From Gordonia sp. UBA7599 (GTDB taxonomy: Bacteria; Actinomycetota; Actinomycetes; Mycobacteriales; Mycobacteriaceae): DNA of 42,327 nt. The translations under genes and the position numbers were made by a program. Shown piece after piece: positions 16,295 through 24,954 of the stretch (position 1 is the first letter of the stretch; every line of letters begins with the position of its first letter). The notes below the pieces were generated by a model. That model made no database searches. It had not been told where the DNA came from and saw only the letters and a program-made list of their open reading frames with translations. The stretch lies in NCBI GenBank assembly GCA_002477755.1, contig DLKD01000134.1, forward strand, positions 23,231 to 65,557, read 5' to 3'.

Positions 16295-16396
16295 GTATTG
16301 GCCTGGCAGGGGTCTACAGCAGCTAGACGGCTATACGGCGGCCCGAGCAAGTGTCAAAATAGCAACCAGTTCGCTTCATCATCGTGAGGAGACGCA

Positions 16397-17185
16397 ATGG
16401 CCGTCAGTGACGCACTGCGCGCCCAGATCGCCGATGACCTGGCCCGTGCCGAGGCCACCGCGGTAGGGATCGCCCCGCCCACCGCCAGCCATCCCGACCT
16501 CGACGTGGTCGACGCCTACGAGATCCAGCTCATCAACATCCGCAAGCGCCTCGACGCAGGGGCGAAGGTGGCCGGCCACAAGGTGGGCCTGGCGTCAGAG
16601 GCGATGCAGAAGATGATGGGCGTCAACGAGCCCGACTATGGGCACCTCCTCGACGACATGCAGTATTTCGAGGGCACGCCGATCGACTTCTCCGCCCTGT
16701 GCATCCCGCGCGTCGAGGTGGAGGTCGGGTTCATCCTGGGCGAGGACCTGCCGGGCGAGGGTTGCACCAACGACGACGTCATCGCGGCCATCGAGTGGGT
16801 CGTCCCGTCGATCGAGCTGATCGACTCGCGCATCAAGGACTGGAAGATCACCCTGCCGGACACGATCGCCGACAACGCGTCGTCGTGCGGGTGGATCCTC
16901 GGCCAGGAGCGCGTGAGGATCGCCGACATCGACACCGGGAACATCGACGCGACGTTGACCCGCAACGGCGAGGTCATCGCGGAGGGCAACTCGTCGGCAG
17001 TCCTGGGGCATCCCCTCAACGCGGTGTCGTGGCTGGCCAACAAGGTGTCGTCGTTCGGTGTGCGGCTGCGCAAGGGCGACGTGATCCTGCCCGGCACCGC
17101 CACCCGTGCCATCGACATCGCCTCGGGCGACCACTTCGTGGCCGAGTTCGCCGGACTCGGCAGCGTCACCCTGGATTTCACCTAG
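16397..17185 (+). CDS. hsaE: 2-hydroxyhexa-2,4-dienoate hydratase HsaE
   Basis: A 262-residue member of the MhpD/DmpE hydratase family. Conserved stretches are KVAGHKVGLASEAMQKMMGVNEPDYGHL (58-84) and RVEVEVGFILGED. Glu107, Glu109 and Glu140 fit the metal-binding acids of MhpD. It adds water to 2-hydroxyhexa-2,4-dienoic acid, the small fragment released from ring A, giving 4-hydroxy-2-oxohexanoate for HsaF. ATG 16397 follows GTGAGGAGACGCA. It is the first gene of hsaE-hsaG-hsaF and is led by a KstR-type operator, as in M. tuberculosis (Rv3536c-Rv3534c). Confidence 0.93.
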   Translation: MAVSDALRAQIADDLARAEATAVGIAPPTASHPDLDVVDAYEIQLINIRKRLDAGAKVAGHKVGLASEAMQKMMGVNEPDYGHLLDDMQYFEGTPIDFSALCIPRVEVEVGFILGEDLPGEGCTNDDVIAAIEWVVPSIELIDSRIKDWKITLPDTIADNASSCGWILGQERVRIADIDTGNIDATLTRNGEVIAEGNSSAVLGHPLNAVSWLANKVSSFGVRLRKGDVILPGTATRAIDIASGDHFVAEFAGLGSVTLDFT

Positions 17186-17230
17186 AACTGATTCTCCCCC
17201 TAACGGGATTCAACGCAGAAGGAGCCTCAC

Positions 17231-18148
17231 GTGAGTGCGAAACTGAGCGCCGCAATCATCGGCTCGGGCAACATCGGGACCGACCTGATGTACAAGCTCG
17301 AGCGGTCCGACGTCATCGAGCCGCGGTGGATGGTCGGGATCGACGCCGATTCCGAGGGCATGAAGCGTGCCCGCGAGCACGGCCTGATCACGATGAGCGG
17401 CGGCGCCGACGAGCTGCTCGCCTCCGCGGAGAAGCCGGACCTGATCTTCGAGGCGACGAGCGCCTACGTGCACCGCGAATACGCACCGAAGTACGAGGCC
17501 GCCGGGATCACCGCGATCGACCTCACGCCCGCCGCCGTCGGGCCGGCCGTCGTGCCGCCGGCGAATCTGCGCGAGCACCTCGACGCCCCCAACACCAACA
17601 TGATCACGTGCGGTGGACAGGCCACGATCCCGATGGTGCACGCGGTGTCCTCGGTCGTTCCGGTGCCCTATGCCGAGATCGTCGCGTCGGTGTCGAGCGA
17701 GTCGGCCGGTCCGGGCACGCGCGCCAACATTGACGAGTTCACCAAGACGACGTCGCGCGGCATCGAAACGATCGGCGGCGCCGACCGCGGCAAGGCGATC
17801 ATCATCCTCAACCCCGCCGATCCGCCGATGATCATGCGCGACACCATCTTCTGCGCGATCCCCGCCGACGCCGATACCGATGCGATTGCGGCGGCGATCC
17901 ACCAGCGCGAGAAGGACATCCAGGAGTACGTGCCCGGCTACCGGTTGCTGCAGGACCCGCAGTTCGATCCGCCGAGCGTCCTCAACGGCGGGTTCGCCCG
18001 CGTCTCGATCTTCGTCGAAGTCGAGGGCGCCGGAGACTTCCTGCCGCCGTACGCCGGGAACCTCGACATCATGACCGCCGCGGCCACCAAGGTGGGCGAG
18101 GAGATCGCCAAATCGAAACTGGCCGCCACTGCTGCGGTCGGGAAGTGA
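17231..18148 (+). CDS. hsaG: Acylating propanal/acetaldehyde dehydrogenase HsaG
   Basis: A 305-residue member of the DmpF/BphJ family. The NAD motif [17 protein letters not shown] begins at residue 9 and Cys127 ([17 protein letters not shown]) is the thioester-forming residue. It oxidises propanal from HsaF to propionyl-CoA with NAD and CoA, receiving the aldehyde through a channel inside an HsaF-HsaG complex. It starts with GTG 17231 after GAAGGAGCCTCAC. The gene lies 45 bases after hsaE and 7 bases before the hsaF start, consistent with joint translation of the two partners. Confidence 0.94.
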   Translation: MSAKLSAAIIGSGNIGTDLMYKLERSDVIEPRWMVGIDADSEGMKRAREHGLITMSGGADELLASAEKPDLIFEATSAYVHREYAPKYEAAGITAIDLTPAAVGPAVVPPANLREHLDAPNTNMITCGGQATIPMVHAVSSVVPVPYAEIVASVSSESAGPGTRANIDEFTKTTSRGIETIGGADRGKAIIILNPADPPMIMRDTIFCAIPADADTDAIAAAIHQREKDIQEYVPGYRLLQDPQFDPPSVLNGGFARVSIFVEVEGAGDFLPPYAGNLDIMTAAATKVGEEIAKSKLAATAAVGK

Positions 18149-18155
18149 GTGAGTG

Positions 18156-19220
18156 ATGAGTGACTTGATGGCCAATGCACGGCCCTACTCCGACACCCTC
18201 GACATCCGGATCACCGACTCGTCGCTGCGCGACGGCAGCCACCACAAGCGCCACCAGTTCACCGAGCAGGAGGTGCGCGACATCGTTGCCGCGCTCGACG
18301 ACGCCGGTGTTCCGGTCATCGAGGTGACCCACGGCGATGGCCTGGGCGGATCGTCGTTCAACTACGGCTTCTCGAAGACCCCCGAACAGCAGCTGATCAC
18401 CGCCGCCGCGGAAACCGCCAAGCGTGCGAAGATCGCGTTCCTGATGCTGCCCGGGCTCGGGACCAAGGATGACATCATCGCCGCCCGCGACAACGGTGGG
18501 CAGATCTGCCGAATCGCGACGCATTGCACCGAGGCGGATGTGTCGATCCAACACTTCGGTCTGGCGCGCGAGCTCGGCCTGGAGACCGTCGGGTTCCTGA
18601 TGATGAGCCACACGCAGTCGCCGGAGGTGCTCGCCAAACAGGCGCGCATCATGGCCGACGCTGGCTGCCAGTGCGTCTACGTCGTTGACTCCGCCGGCGC
18701 GATGGTGCTCGAGCAGGTTGGCGACCGGGTGGCCGCACTCGTCGCCGAACTCGGCAACGACGCGCAGGTGGGCTTCCATGGTCACGAGAACCTCGACGTC
18801 GCCGTCGCGAATTCGGTGTTGGCGATCCGGGCGGGCGCCCAGCAGATCGACGGTTCGATCCGCCGCTTCGGCGCCGGTGCGGGCAACACCCCGACCGAGG
18901 CCTTCGTCGGGGTCTGCGACAAGCTCGGGATCAAGACCGGCGTCGATTTCATGAAGATTGCCGACGCCGCGCAGGACGTCGTGCGCCCGGCCATGCCCAG
19001 CGAGTGCCTGGTGGACCGCCCAGCCATGATGATGGGCTACGCCGGCTGCTACAGCTCCTTCCTCAAGCACGCCGAGGGCCACGCCGAGAAGTACGGCGTC
19101 TCCGCAGCGGAAATCTTGATCGAGGCGGGCAACCGCAAGCTCGTTGGTGGCCAGGAGGACCAGCTCATCGACATCGCGCTGGAACTGAAGAAGAAGCAGG
19201 ACGCCAACGCCGGCGTGTAG
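18156..19220 (+). CDS. hsaF: 4-hydroxy-2-oxohexanoate aldolase HsaF
   Basis: A 354-residue DmpG-type aldolase of the HMGL-like TIM-barrel family. [17 protein letters not shown] holds Arg25, Asp26 and His29, and His208/His210 in VGFHGHENL are the metal-binding histidines. It splits 4-hydroxy-2-oxohexanoate into pyruvate and propanal, the latter passed to HsaG. The start is uncertain by a few codons: GTG 18153, ATG 18156 and ATG 18168 are in frame; ATG 18156 is taken as the first ATG after hsaG. It ends the plus-strand operon, and a palindromic repeat element follows within 10 bases, which may serve as a terminator. Confidence 0.94.
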   Translation: MSDLMANARPYSDTLDIRITDSSLRDGSHHKRHQFTEQEVRDIVAALDDAGVPVIEVTHGDGLGGSSFNYGFSKTPEQQLITAAAETAKRAKIAFLMLPGLGTKDDIIAARDNGGQICRIATHCTEADVSIQHFGLARELGLETVGFLMMSHTQSPEVLAKQARIMADAGCQCVYVVDSAGAMVLEQVGDRVAALVAELGNDAQVGFHGHENLDVAVANSVLAIRAGAQQIDGSIRRFGAGAGNTPTEAFVGVCDKLGIKTGVDFMKIADAAQDVVRPAMPSECLVDRPAMMMGYAGCYSSFLKHAEGHAEKYGVSAAEILIEAGNRKLVGGQEDQLIDIALELKKKQDANAGV

Positions 19221-19228
19221 CCGCTGTA

Positions 19229-19286
19229 CCCGCACCGTTTCGTCAACCCCGCCCCAATTGATGGCGAATTGAGGAAGCGGTGAGGG
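19229..19286. repeat. Imperfect palindromic repeat element, copy 1
   Basis: A 58-nt element whose left end CACCGTTTCGTCAA resembles the reverse complement of its right end TTGAGGAAGCGGTG (11 of 14). A related copy is at 23549-23603; by hand the two align in the same orientation at about three of four positions. It sits directly after hsaF and could also act as a terminator hairpin. Confidence 0.65.
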
Positions 19287-19359
19287 AATGACGCTCGGGC
19301 GACTATGCAGGCGGCGCTACCATGGCCTTTAGGGGGCGTGCCGCAAGGGAGCAGCAGCG

Positions 19360-20091
19360 ATGGCGACAGCGCTTGAGGTCGACGACTATCGGCGCGTGTT
19401 CCGCTTCCTCGAACACGTCCAGGAATCACGTGCCATCGGTGAGTTCAAGAATCGCGTGATCGAGGCGCTGCACCGGGAATTCGGGCTGCGGAACTCGACC
19501 TTCTTCACCGGTCCCTCCTATGGGGCGCTCTTCGAGGATCCCGACCCCATGCTCTACGGCCGGACCGTGGCACTCTTCGACGAGTACCGCTCGGACTGGG
19601 TCGACTACGACGTGTTCCAACTCGACGAGGCCCGGGTCAAGCTGGAGCAGTCGGGGGTGCTGTCGGCCCACGACCTCACAGTGTTGCCGGAGGCGTCACG
19701 CATGTACCTGCGTGACTTCCTCGGTCGACGCGGCGTCGCCGACGTGGGGACTCTGTACCTGCGCCACAGCGACGGCCACAGCCTCGTTGGCATGTTCGCT
19801 GTCGACGCCCCGTTCTCCGAGCGCGACCTGCAGGTGTTGGGGGTCATCGCGAAACAGTTGACGGTGTTCGGTCGCAACCTCCCGCACGACTTACCGTCGG
19901 CCGTGGGGCGCCTCGATCGGCTCACACCCCGGCAGCGCGACGTCGCCGCGCTCGTTGCGCAGGGGATGAGCAACGCCGAGATCGCGGCAACGCTGGTGAT
20001 CGCCGAGGACACGGTGAAGAAGCACGTCAGCCACGTGCTGAGTGTCACCGGATGCCGCTCGCGAACCGAACTCGCGCTCTACATGCAGTGA
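19360..20091 (+). CDS. LuxR-family transcriptional regulator
   Basis: A 243-residue protein whose last 56 residues form a GerE/LuxR DNA-binding domain: LTPRQRDVAALVAQGMSNAEIAATLVIAEDTVKKHVSHVL starts at residue 188. The first 180 residues look like a GAF-type sensing domain, with FKNRVIEALHREFGLRNSTFF at the start and ending in FSERDLQVLGVIAKQL. No receiver domain with a phosphorylatable aspartate is visible, so it is probably a single-component sensor. ATG 19360 follows GGAGCAGCAGCG. Its neighbours are a truncated SDR on the other strand and, beyond it, the LLM oxidoreductase and CoA ligase, which may be its targets. Effector unknown. Confidence 0.82.
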   Translation: MATALEVDDYRRVFRFLEHVQESRAIGEFKNRVIEALHREFGLRNSTFFTGPSYGALFEDPDPMLYGRTVALFDEYRSDWVDYDVFQLDEARVKLEQSGVLSAHDLTVLPEASRMYLRDFLGRRGVADVGTLYLRHSDGHSLVGMFAVDAPFSERDLQVLGVIAKQLTVFGRNLPHDLPSAVGRLDRLTPRQRDVAALVAQGMSNAEIAATLVIAEDTVKKHVSHVLSVTGCRSRTELALYMQ

Positions 20092-20112
20092 CTATGGGCG
20101 CATGTGGCCGCG

Positions 20113-20637
20113 CTACTTCTGCTCAGGTGAACGTGCCGAGTTCTTTGTGAAGGCCTCGACGCCGGCCTTCGCCGCGGCATACGAACTGCCGCCGTACAGG
20201 GGGACGTGGGCGTTGAGCGAGGAGACGTTGACGATCGCCCCGCCGTTGCCGCCGGCGCGCATGGCCAGCGCGGAGTACCGCGTCACGAGATAGGTGCCGC
20301 CCAGGACCACGGACACCGTCGCATTCCAGTCCGCGACCGAGCCGTCAGTGATCGTGCCGATCTTCGCCAGGCCGGCGATGTTGAAGGCGCTGTCGAGCTT
20401 GCCGAACTTCGCCACGGCGGCGTCGACGGCGGCCTTCACGTCGTCCTCGTTGGTGACGTCGCCGGCATGGGCGAGGGCCTTGTCACCCAGTGCTGTTGCC
20501 GCAGACTCGACGGCCGCGGCGTTGAGGTCGAACAGCACCACAGTGGCGCCGTCGTCGATGAGTTGTTGCGTGACTGCCGCGCCGATTCCGGACGCGGCGC
20601 CGGTGACCAGTGCCACCTTGTTGGCGAAACGGGACAT
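20113..20637 (-). pseudogene. Short-chain dehydrogenase/reductase, C-terminally truncated
   Basis: The 174-residue frame starts as a normal SDR: TGAASGIG (12-19), NIAG with Asn86, and the catalytic Ser140, Tyr153 and Lys157 (YAAAK). After KAGVEAFTKNSA it breaks off into RSPEQK and stop, where a usual SDR of about 250 residues would continue with the RVN.V.PG region and the substrate loop. About 75 residues are missing. The convergent LuxR gene ends 21 bases beyond, so there is no room for the missing part and I see no continuation in another frame. Loss of the substrate and tetramer-forming part makes it probably inactive. It is divergent from the LLM oxidoreductase gene. Confidence 0.65.
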
Positions 20638-20778
20638 GATCTTCGATGCTCCTTGCTCGATTCATTCGTCACCACGAGATGGTGTGGGCCACACGCTATT
20701 GACTGCCGCCGCGGTCCGGCAGCGCACGAAGGGGTACTCGCGAATAGCACTTTCGTGGAATACCCAGTGCAGGCCGCA

Positions 20779-20798
20779 GGTGTGACGCTGGTTACACC
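20779..20798. promoter_or_regulatory. Palindromic operator candidate before the LLM oxidoreductase
   Basis: GGTGTGAC-GCTG-GTTACACC is an 8-4-8 inverted repeat with one mismatch, ending 19 bases before the start codon of the LLM oxidoreductase. Its position would let a bound protein control that gene, and perhaps the divergent SDR. The nearby LuxR protein is a possible binder. Confidence 0.5.
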
Positions 20799-20817
20799 AG
20801 ATCAAAGGAGAGACCCC

Positions 20818-21981
20818 ATGGCACGACTCAAGTTCGGGACGTTCATCGCACCGGTGCACAAGCCCGGCATCAACCCGACGCTCGCCTTCGAGCAAGACCT
20901 CCAGCTCGTCGAGCACCTGGACCGACTCGGATACGACGAGGCCTGGTTCGGCGAGCATCACTCGGCCGGTTCCGAGCTGATCGGATCGCCGGAGATCTTC
21001 ATCGCCGCGGCCGCCGCGCGCACCCGCCAGATCAAGCTGGGCACCGGCGTCACCTCGATCGCGTACCACAACCCACTCTGGGTCGCCGATCGCATGGTGC
21101 AGCTCGACCACATGACGCGCGGACGCGTCATGCTCGGCGTCGGGCCGGGCTCGCTGCCCACCGACTCCGCGATGATCGGCCTGACGCCGACCCAGACGCG
21201 TGAAATCCTCGAGCCGAATCTCGACGTCATCCTGCGCCTGCTCGCCGGTGAGACGGTCACGACGCAGACCATCACCCACAACCTCATCGACGCGAAGCTG
21301 CAGCTGGCGCCCTATTCCGACCCGCTGTTCGACATCACTGTCGCGGCCGTGGCTTCCCCGACCGGGGCGCGCCTGGCCGGCAAGTACGGGTTGGGCATGC
21401 TCAGCATTGGCGCGACGCTGACCGCCGACGGGTTCAACGCGCTGGCCCACCACTGGAACATCGTCGAAGAGCGCGCCGAGGCAAACGGTCAGCAGGTCAG
21501 CCGGGAAGGCTGGCGTCTCGTCGGCCCGTTCCACATCGCCGAGACCCAGGAGCAGGCCTACAAGGACGTCGAGTACGGCATCGAGCACTGGTTCAACTAC
21601 TTCGAGCACGTTGCCGCGTTCCCTCAGATGGCGGTAGCGGGCGACAACCTGCGCGAGATGATCGACTTCATCAACGGCGCCGGCATCGGCGTGATCGGCA
21701 CGGCCGAACAGGCGCGGGCACAGGTGCAGCGCCTCGTCGACCAGTCCGGTGGGTTCGGGTCCATGCTGCTGATGGGTCATGACTGGGCGAACTTCGAGGC
21801 CACCAAGCGCTCGTACGAGATCTTCATGCGCGAGGTCGCCCCGCACTTCCAGGGTCAGTCCCAGCCCACCATCGACGCCGCCGAGCGGGCGACCGCGGTC
21901 CGCGAGGACCATGCCGCGGCGCAGATGAAGGCAGTCGAGATCATGACCGCGAAGTACGAGGACGAAAAGGCCCACGCCTGA
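20818..21981 (+). CDS. LLM-class flavin-dependent monooxygenase (limonene monooxygenase-like)
   Basis: A 387-residue luciferase-like protein. MARLKFGTFIAPVHKPGINPTLAFEQDLQLVEHLDRLGYDEAWFGEHHSAG is the typical N-terminal half-barrel with the flavin-site Trp-Phe-Gly-Glu-His-His, followed by RQIKLGTGVTSIAYHNPLWVADRMVQLDHMTRGRVMLGVGPG. The length equals that of the limonene 1,2-monooxygenase group. Such enzymes use reduced FMN from a separate reductase to epoxidise or Baeyer-Villiger oxidise a small substrate; none is identifiable here. ATG 20818 follows AAAGGAGAGACCCC. The CoA ligase gene starts 1 base after its stop. The pair may form a short oxidation-activation route that is separate from the Hsa pathway. 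Confidence 0.85.
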   Translation: MARLKFGTFIAPVHKPGINPTLAFEQDLQLVEHLDRLGYDEAWFGEHHSAGSELIGSPEIFIAAAAARTRQIKLGTGVTSIAYHNPLWVADRMVQLDHMTRGRVMLGVGPGSLPTDSAMIGLTPTQTREILEPNLDVILRLLAGETVTTQTITHNLIDAKLQLAPYSDPLFDITVAAVASPTGARLAGKYGLGMLSIGATLTADGFNALAHHWNIVEERAEANGQQVSREGWRLVGPFHIAETQEQAYKDVEYGIEHWFNYFEHVAAFPQMAVAGDNLREMIDFINGAGIGVIGTAEQARAQVQRLVDQSGGFGSMLLMGHDWANFEATKRSYEIFMREVAPHFQGQSQPTIDAAERATAVREDHAAAQMKAVEIMTAKYEDEKAHA

Positions 21982-21982
21982 C

Positions 21983-23521
21983 ATGTCCGCCATCCACTCC
22001 AGTCGCGTTGACGACGTCCTGAGGCGCAGCGCCGCGCGGTCACCGCACCGCCCGGCGCTGGCCTTCGGCGACCGGTCGTGGACCTACCGCGAACTCGACG
22101 ACGCCGTCACCCGGGCGGCCGCCGAACTTCTCGCGAAAGGCGTCGGTAGTCAGGAACGGGTGGCCGTCTACGGGTCCAACTCGGACGCGTACGTGATCGC
22201 CTTCCTGGCCTGCTCACGGGCCGGTTTGGTGCACGTCCCGATCAACAATGCGCTGACCGGCGATGAACTGGACTATCTGCTCACCGACTCGGGGGCGAGT
22301 CTGGTCCTCGCTGACCCGGGCCTCGCGCCCCGCGTCGTGCAGGTCAGTGACGTGCCGGTCATGGCGTTGCGCGACAGCGACGAATCACTGCTGTCGCGGG
22401 TGCGGTCCTGCGGTGGTCCGGTGCCGGAGGTGCCCGAACCCGACGTGGACGAGTCCGGGCTGGTCCAGTTGCTCTATACGTCGGGCACGACCTCGGCCCC
22501 CAAGGGGGCGATGATGTCGCACCGGGCGCTGGTGCACGAGTACTTCTCGACCATCGTCGCGCTGGACCTCACCGGCAACGACGCACCGCTGCACGTGATG
22601 CCGCTTTATCACTCGGCCGGGATGCACGTGTGGATGATGCCGTACCTGGCGGTCGGCGCGGCCAACCAACTGATGCCGTCCGCCGACGTCACCGCCATCC
22701 TCGAACAGATCGAGGAGACCCGGGCCGGCTCCATCTTCTTGGCGCCGACCGTGTGGGTGCCGTTGTCACAGCACGAGGACTTTGCGCGGCGCGACCTGTC
22801 GAGTTTGCGCAAGGCGATCTATGGTGCGTCGATCATGCCCGTGCCCGTCTTGGAGCGGCTCCAGAAGGCGTTGCCGCAATTGGGCTTCTACAACGCCTTC
22901 GGGCAGAGCGAGATCGGTCCGCTGGCGACAGTGCTGCGCCCCGAGGAGCACGCTGCGCGACCCGCGTCCTGCGGGCGGGCGGTGCTCAACGTGGAGATCC
23001 GGGTCATCGACGGCAATGGTGAACCCGTTGAGGCGGGCGGGCAGGGCGAGGTGGTCTACCGGTCACCGCAGCTGTGCGACGGGTACTGGAACAAACCGGA
23101 AATGACCGAGGAGGCCTTCCGCGGCGGCTGGTTCCACTCCGGGGACTTGGTGTCGATCGACGACGAGGGGTTCATCACCGTCGTCGACCGCATCAAGGAC
23201 GTGGTCAACACCGGCGGGGTCCTCGTTGCGTCCCGCGAGGTGGAGGACGCCCTCTACACCCATACAGGCGTCGCCGAGGTAGCCGTGATCGGGGTGCCCG
23301 ACCCGAAATGGATTGAAGCCGTTGTCGCGTTCGTCGTGGCCAACAGCGACGTCACCGAGGAGGAGCTGGTCGTCCACGCCAAATCGCGACTGGCCTCGTT
23401 CAAGGTTCCCAAAGAGATCGTTTTCGTCGATCAGTTGCCGCGCAACGCGAGTGGCAAGCTGCTCAAACGAGTGGTGCGCGCCGAGCATGCCGAGGCGCGC
23501 AAGAAGAGTGACGGGGCGTGA
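21983..23521 (+). CDS. Acyl-CoA synthetase (AMP-forming), FadD13-like
   Basis: A 512-residue ANL-superfamily ligase. Visible are the P-loop QLLYTSGTTSAPKGAMMSHRA (about 162-182), YNAFGQSEIGP, GGWFHSGDLVSIDDEGFITVVDR, and the C-terminal QLPRNASGKLLKRVVR with the catalytic lysine. It activates a carboxylic acid as CoA ester. Its start is next to the LLM oxidoreductase stop, so the two are probably co-transcribed and co-translated; the ligase may act on an acid formed after oxygenation. It is not FadD3, the ligase for the C/D-ring fragment, as far as I can judge from its general FadD13-like form. Substrate unknown. Confidence 0.85.
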   Translation: MSAIHSSRVDDVLRRSAARSPHRPALAFGDRSWTYRELDDAVTRAAAELLAKGVGSQERVAVYGSNSDAYVIAFLACSRAGLVHVPINNALTGDELDYLLTDSGASLVLADPGLAPRVVQVSDVPVMALRDSDESLLSRVRSCGGPVPEVPEPDVDESGLVQLLYTSGTTSAPKGAMMSHRALVHEYFSTIVALDLTGNDAPLHVMPLYHSAGMHVWMMPYLAVGAANQLMPSADVTAILEQIEETRAGSIFLAPTVWVPLSQHEDFARRDLSSLRKAIYGASIMPVPVLERLQKALPQLGFYNAFGQSEIGPLATVLRPEEHAARPASCGRAVLNVEIRVIDGNGEPVEAGGQGEVVYRSPQLCDGYWNKPEMTEEAFRGGWFHSGDLVSIDDEGFITVVDRIKDVVNTGGVLVASREVEDALYTHTGVAEVAVIGVPDPKWIEAVVAFVVANSDVTEEELVVHAKSRLASFKVPKEIVFVDQLPRNASGKLLKRVVRAEHAEARKKSDGA

Positions 23522-23548
23522 CCATCCCGTACATCGGTCGTAAAGGCG

Positions 23549-23603
23549 CCGCGGTTTCGGCAACCCAGCATCGATCGACGTTGGATTGACGAAACGGTGA
23601 GGG
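23549..23603. repeat. Imperfect palindromic repeat element, copy 2
   Basis: A 55-nt relative of the element at 19229. The left side GCGGTTTCGGCAA mirrors the right side TTGACGAAACGGTG imperfectly; the right end is the exact reverse complement of CACCGTTTCGTCAA in copy 1. It lies between the convergent CoA ligase and FAD oxidoreductase genes, a place where a terminator is expected. Confidence 0.65.
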
Positions 23604-23613
23604 ATCGGTGAGG

Positions 23614-24954
23614 TCAGGCGAGGAGGGCCTCGACGGCCCTCTGTGCGCTCTGGGCGGCTCCGCCGATTGTCGACGGGAAGTCGGTCTGGGTCCAGTCGCC
23701 GGCCAGGACCAGACCATCGACGGAGGTCTTCTGGTCCGGGCGGATGCCGAAGGTGCCGGGGCGCTGGCTGAACGTCGCGTTCTTCATCCGGACGACCAGT
23801 CCGTGCACCAACTCGGCGTCGCGCGCAGAGGGGTAGTACTTGCGGATGGTGTCCATCGTGACGTCGAGGACCTCTTGGTTGGTGTGCAGGGAGTTCAAGT
23901 CGTAAGCCGCGCTGACCATCGTCGAATAGGAGTACAGGCCGCGGTCGCTGCCGTCGTAGCCGACGATGCGCTGACGGTCGAAGACCTGCTCGACGACGCC
24001 GATGCCGCCGACTAGCGCGTCGATCGCATAGGGCATCTCGAGTGACTTGTCGAGCCACAGGTACGTGCAGACGATCGGGGCGGGCACGAGTTGCTCGGCG
24101 ATCTCGTGGAGCCGTTCGTGCTCGGGCAGGTCGTCGAGTAGGCCCTCGATGCTCCACGGCGGTACCGCGCAGACCACGGCGTCGGCCTCGATGAACTCAC
24201 CATTGGTGAGCCGGACCCCGGTGACCTTCCCGTCGTCGATCACGATCTTGCGCACGGTCGACTTGTCGCGGATCTCGCAGCCGTTGTTGGCGAGGACCTT
24301 CTCTGCGCCGGTGACGAACAGTGAGTTGAAGTCGACCGACGAGTAGAGCAGCGAGCCGTTCTGCGCAGCTTCGCGCCCACGGGTGACCATGATCGCCAGC
24401 AGGTCGCGGAACGCCCGTGCCGAGGCCAGTTCGGGCTTCTCGTTGAGGGCGCCGATGATCAGGAAGTCGATCCACGTCTCGCGCAGGATGCGGGGGAGTC
24501 CGGCATAGTCCATCCACTGCTCGGCGGTGATGTTGTTGAGCGAGTCCTTGCGCCAGATGGCGTCGCGCGCCATCCGCAGGTAGGCGCTCCACATGGCGAA
24601 GCGTCGGCGGACACCGATCCCGGGCGCCCAGAAGAACATGGCCGCGGGGCCGCGGGGGTCGATGACGCCGTCCGGCTCGACACGGCGCGAGTACCGGTCC
24701 GGCTGGATCAGCAGATCGCGGCTACCGGTCATGTCGAGGTAGTCGAAGAGCTCGGTGAACGCGCCGGAGATCACGTGCATGCCGTTGTCGGCGGTGTCGT
24801 CGAGATGCGGCACGGGAATGGCATGCGTGCGCCCGCCGAACTGCGCGCGGCGCTCCAGAAGCGTCACCCGGACCCCGGCGTCGGCGAGCCGAACCGCCGC
24901 TCCTAGACCGGCGACGCCGGCGCCGATGACGATGCAGTGCTCGGGCTTAGTCAT
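23614..24954 (-). CDS. FAD-dependent amine oxidase/desaturase (HpnE-like)
   Basis: A 446-residue flavoprotein of the phytoene desaturase/amine oxidase fold. CIVIGAGVAGLGAAVRLADAGVRVTLLERRAQFGGRT (7-42) is the FAD motif with GAGVAG at 11-16, and GLVLAGDWTQTDFPSTIGGAAQSAQRA near the end is the second FAD motif. The DNGMHVISGAFTELFDYLDMTG segment and the length fit squalene-associated desaturases, of which hydroxysqualene dehydroxylase HpnE is the known example. No hpnC, hpnD or squalene cyclase is in view, so hopanoid synthesis is not supported here, and a steroid substrate is a guess. The ATG overlaps the end of the TetR gene by 8 bases, which suggests it is the main target of that regulator. 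Confidence 0.8.
   Translation of the reverse strand: MTKPEHCIVIGAGVAGLGAAVRLADAGVRVTLLERRAQFGGRTHAIPVPHLDDTADNGMHVISGAFTELFDYLDMTGSRDLLIQPDRYSRRVEPDGVIDPRGPAAMFFWAPGIGVRRRFAMWSAYLRMARDAIWRKDSLNNITAEQWMDYAGLPRILRETWIDFLIIGALNEKPELASARAFRDLLAIMVTRGREAAQNGSLLYSSVDFNSLFVTGAEKVLANNGCEIRDKSTVRKIVIDDGKVTGVRLTNGEFIEADAVVCAVPPWSIEGLLDDLPEHERLHEIAEQLVPAPIVCTYLWLDKSLEMPYAIDALVGGIGVVEQVFDRQRIVGYDGSDRGLYSYSTMVSAAYDLNSLHTNQEVLDVTMDTIRKYYPSARDAELVHGLVVRMKNATFSQRPGTFGIRPDQKTSVDGLVLAGDWTQTDFPSTIGGAAQSAQRAVEALLA

Noticed and set aside
20113-20637. Frameshift in the SDR gene with the rest in another frame
   Set aside because: Bases beyond the stop are 21 bases of spacer and then the LuxR gene; no SDR C-terminal motif was found in any frame there.
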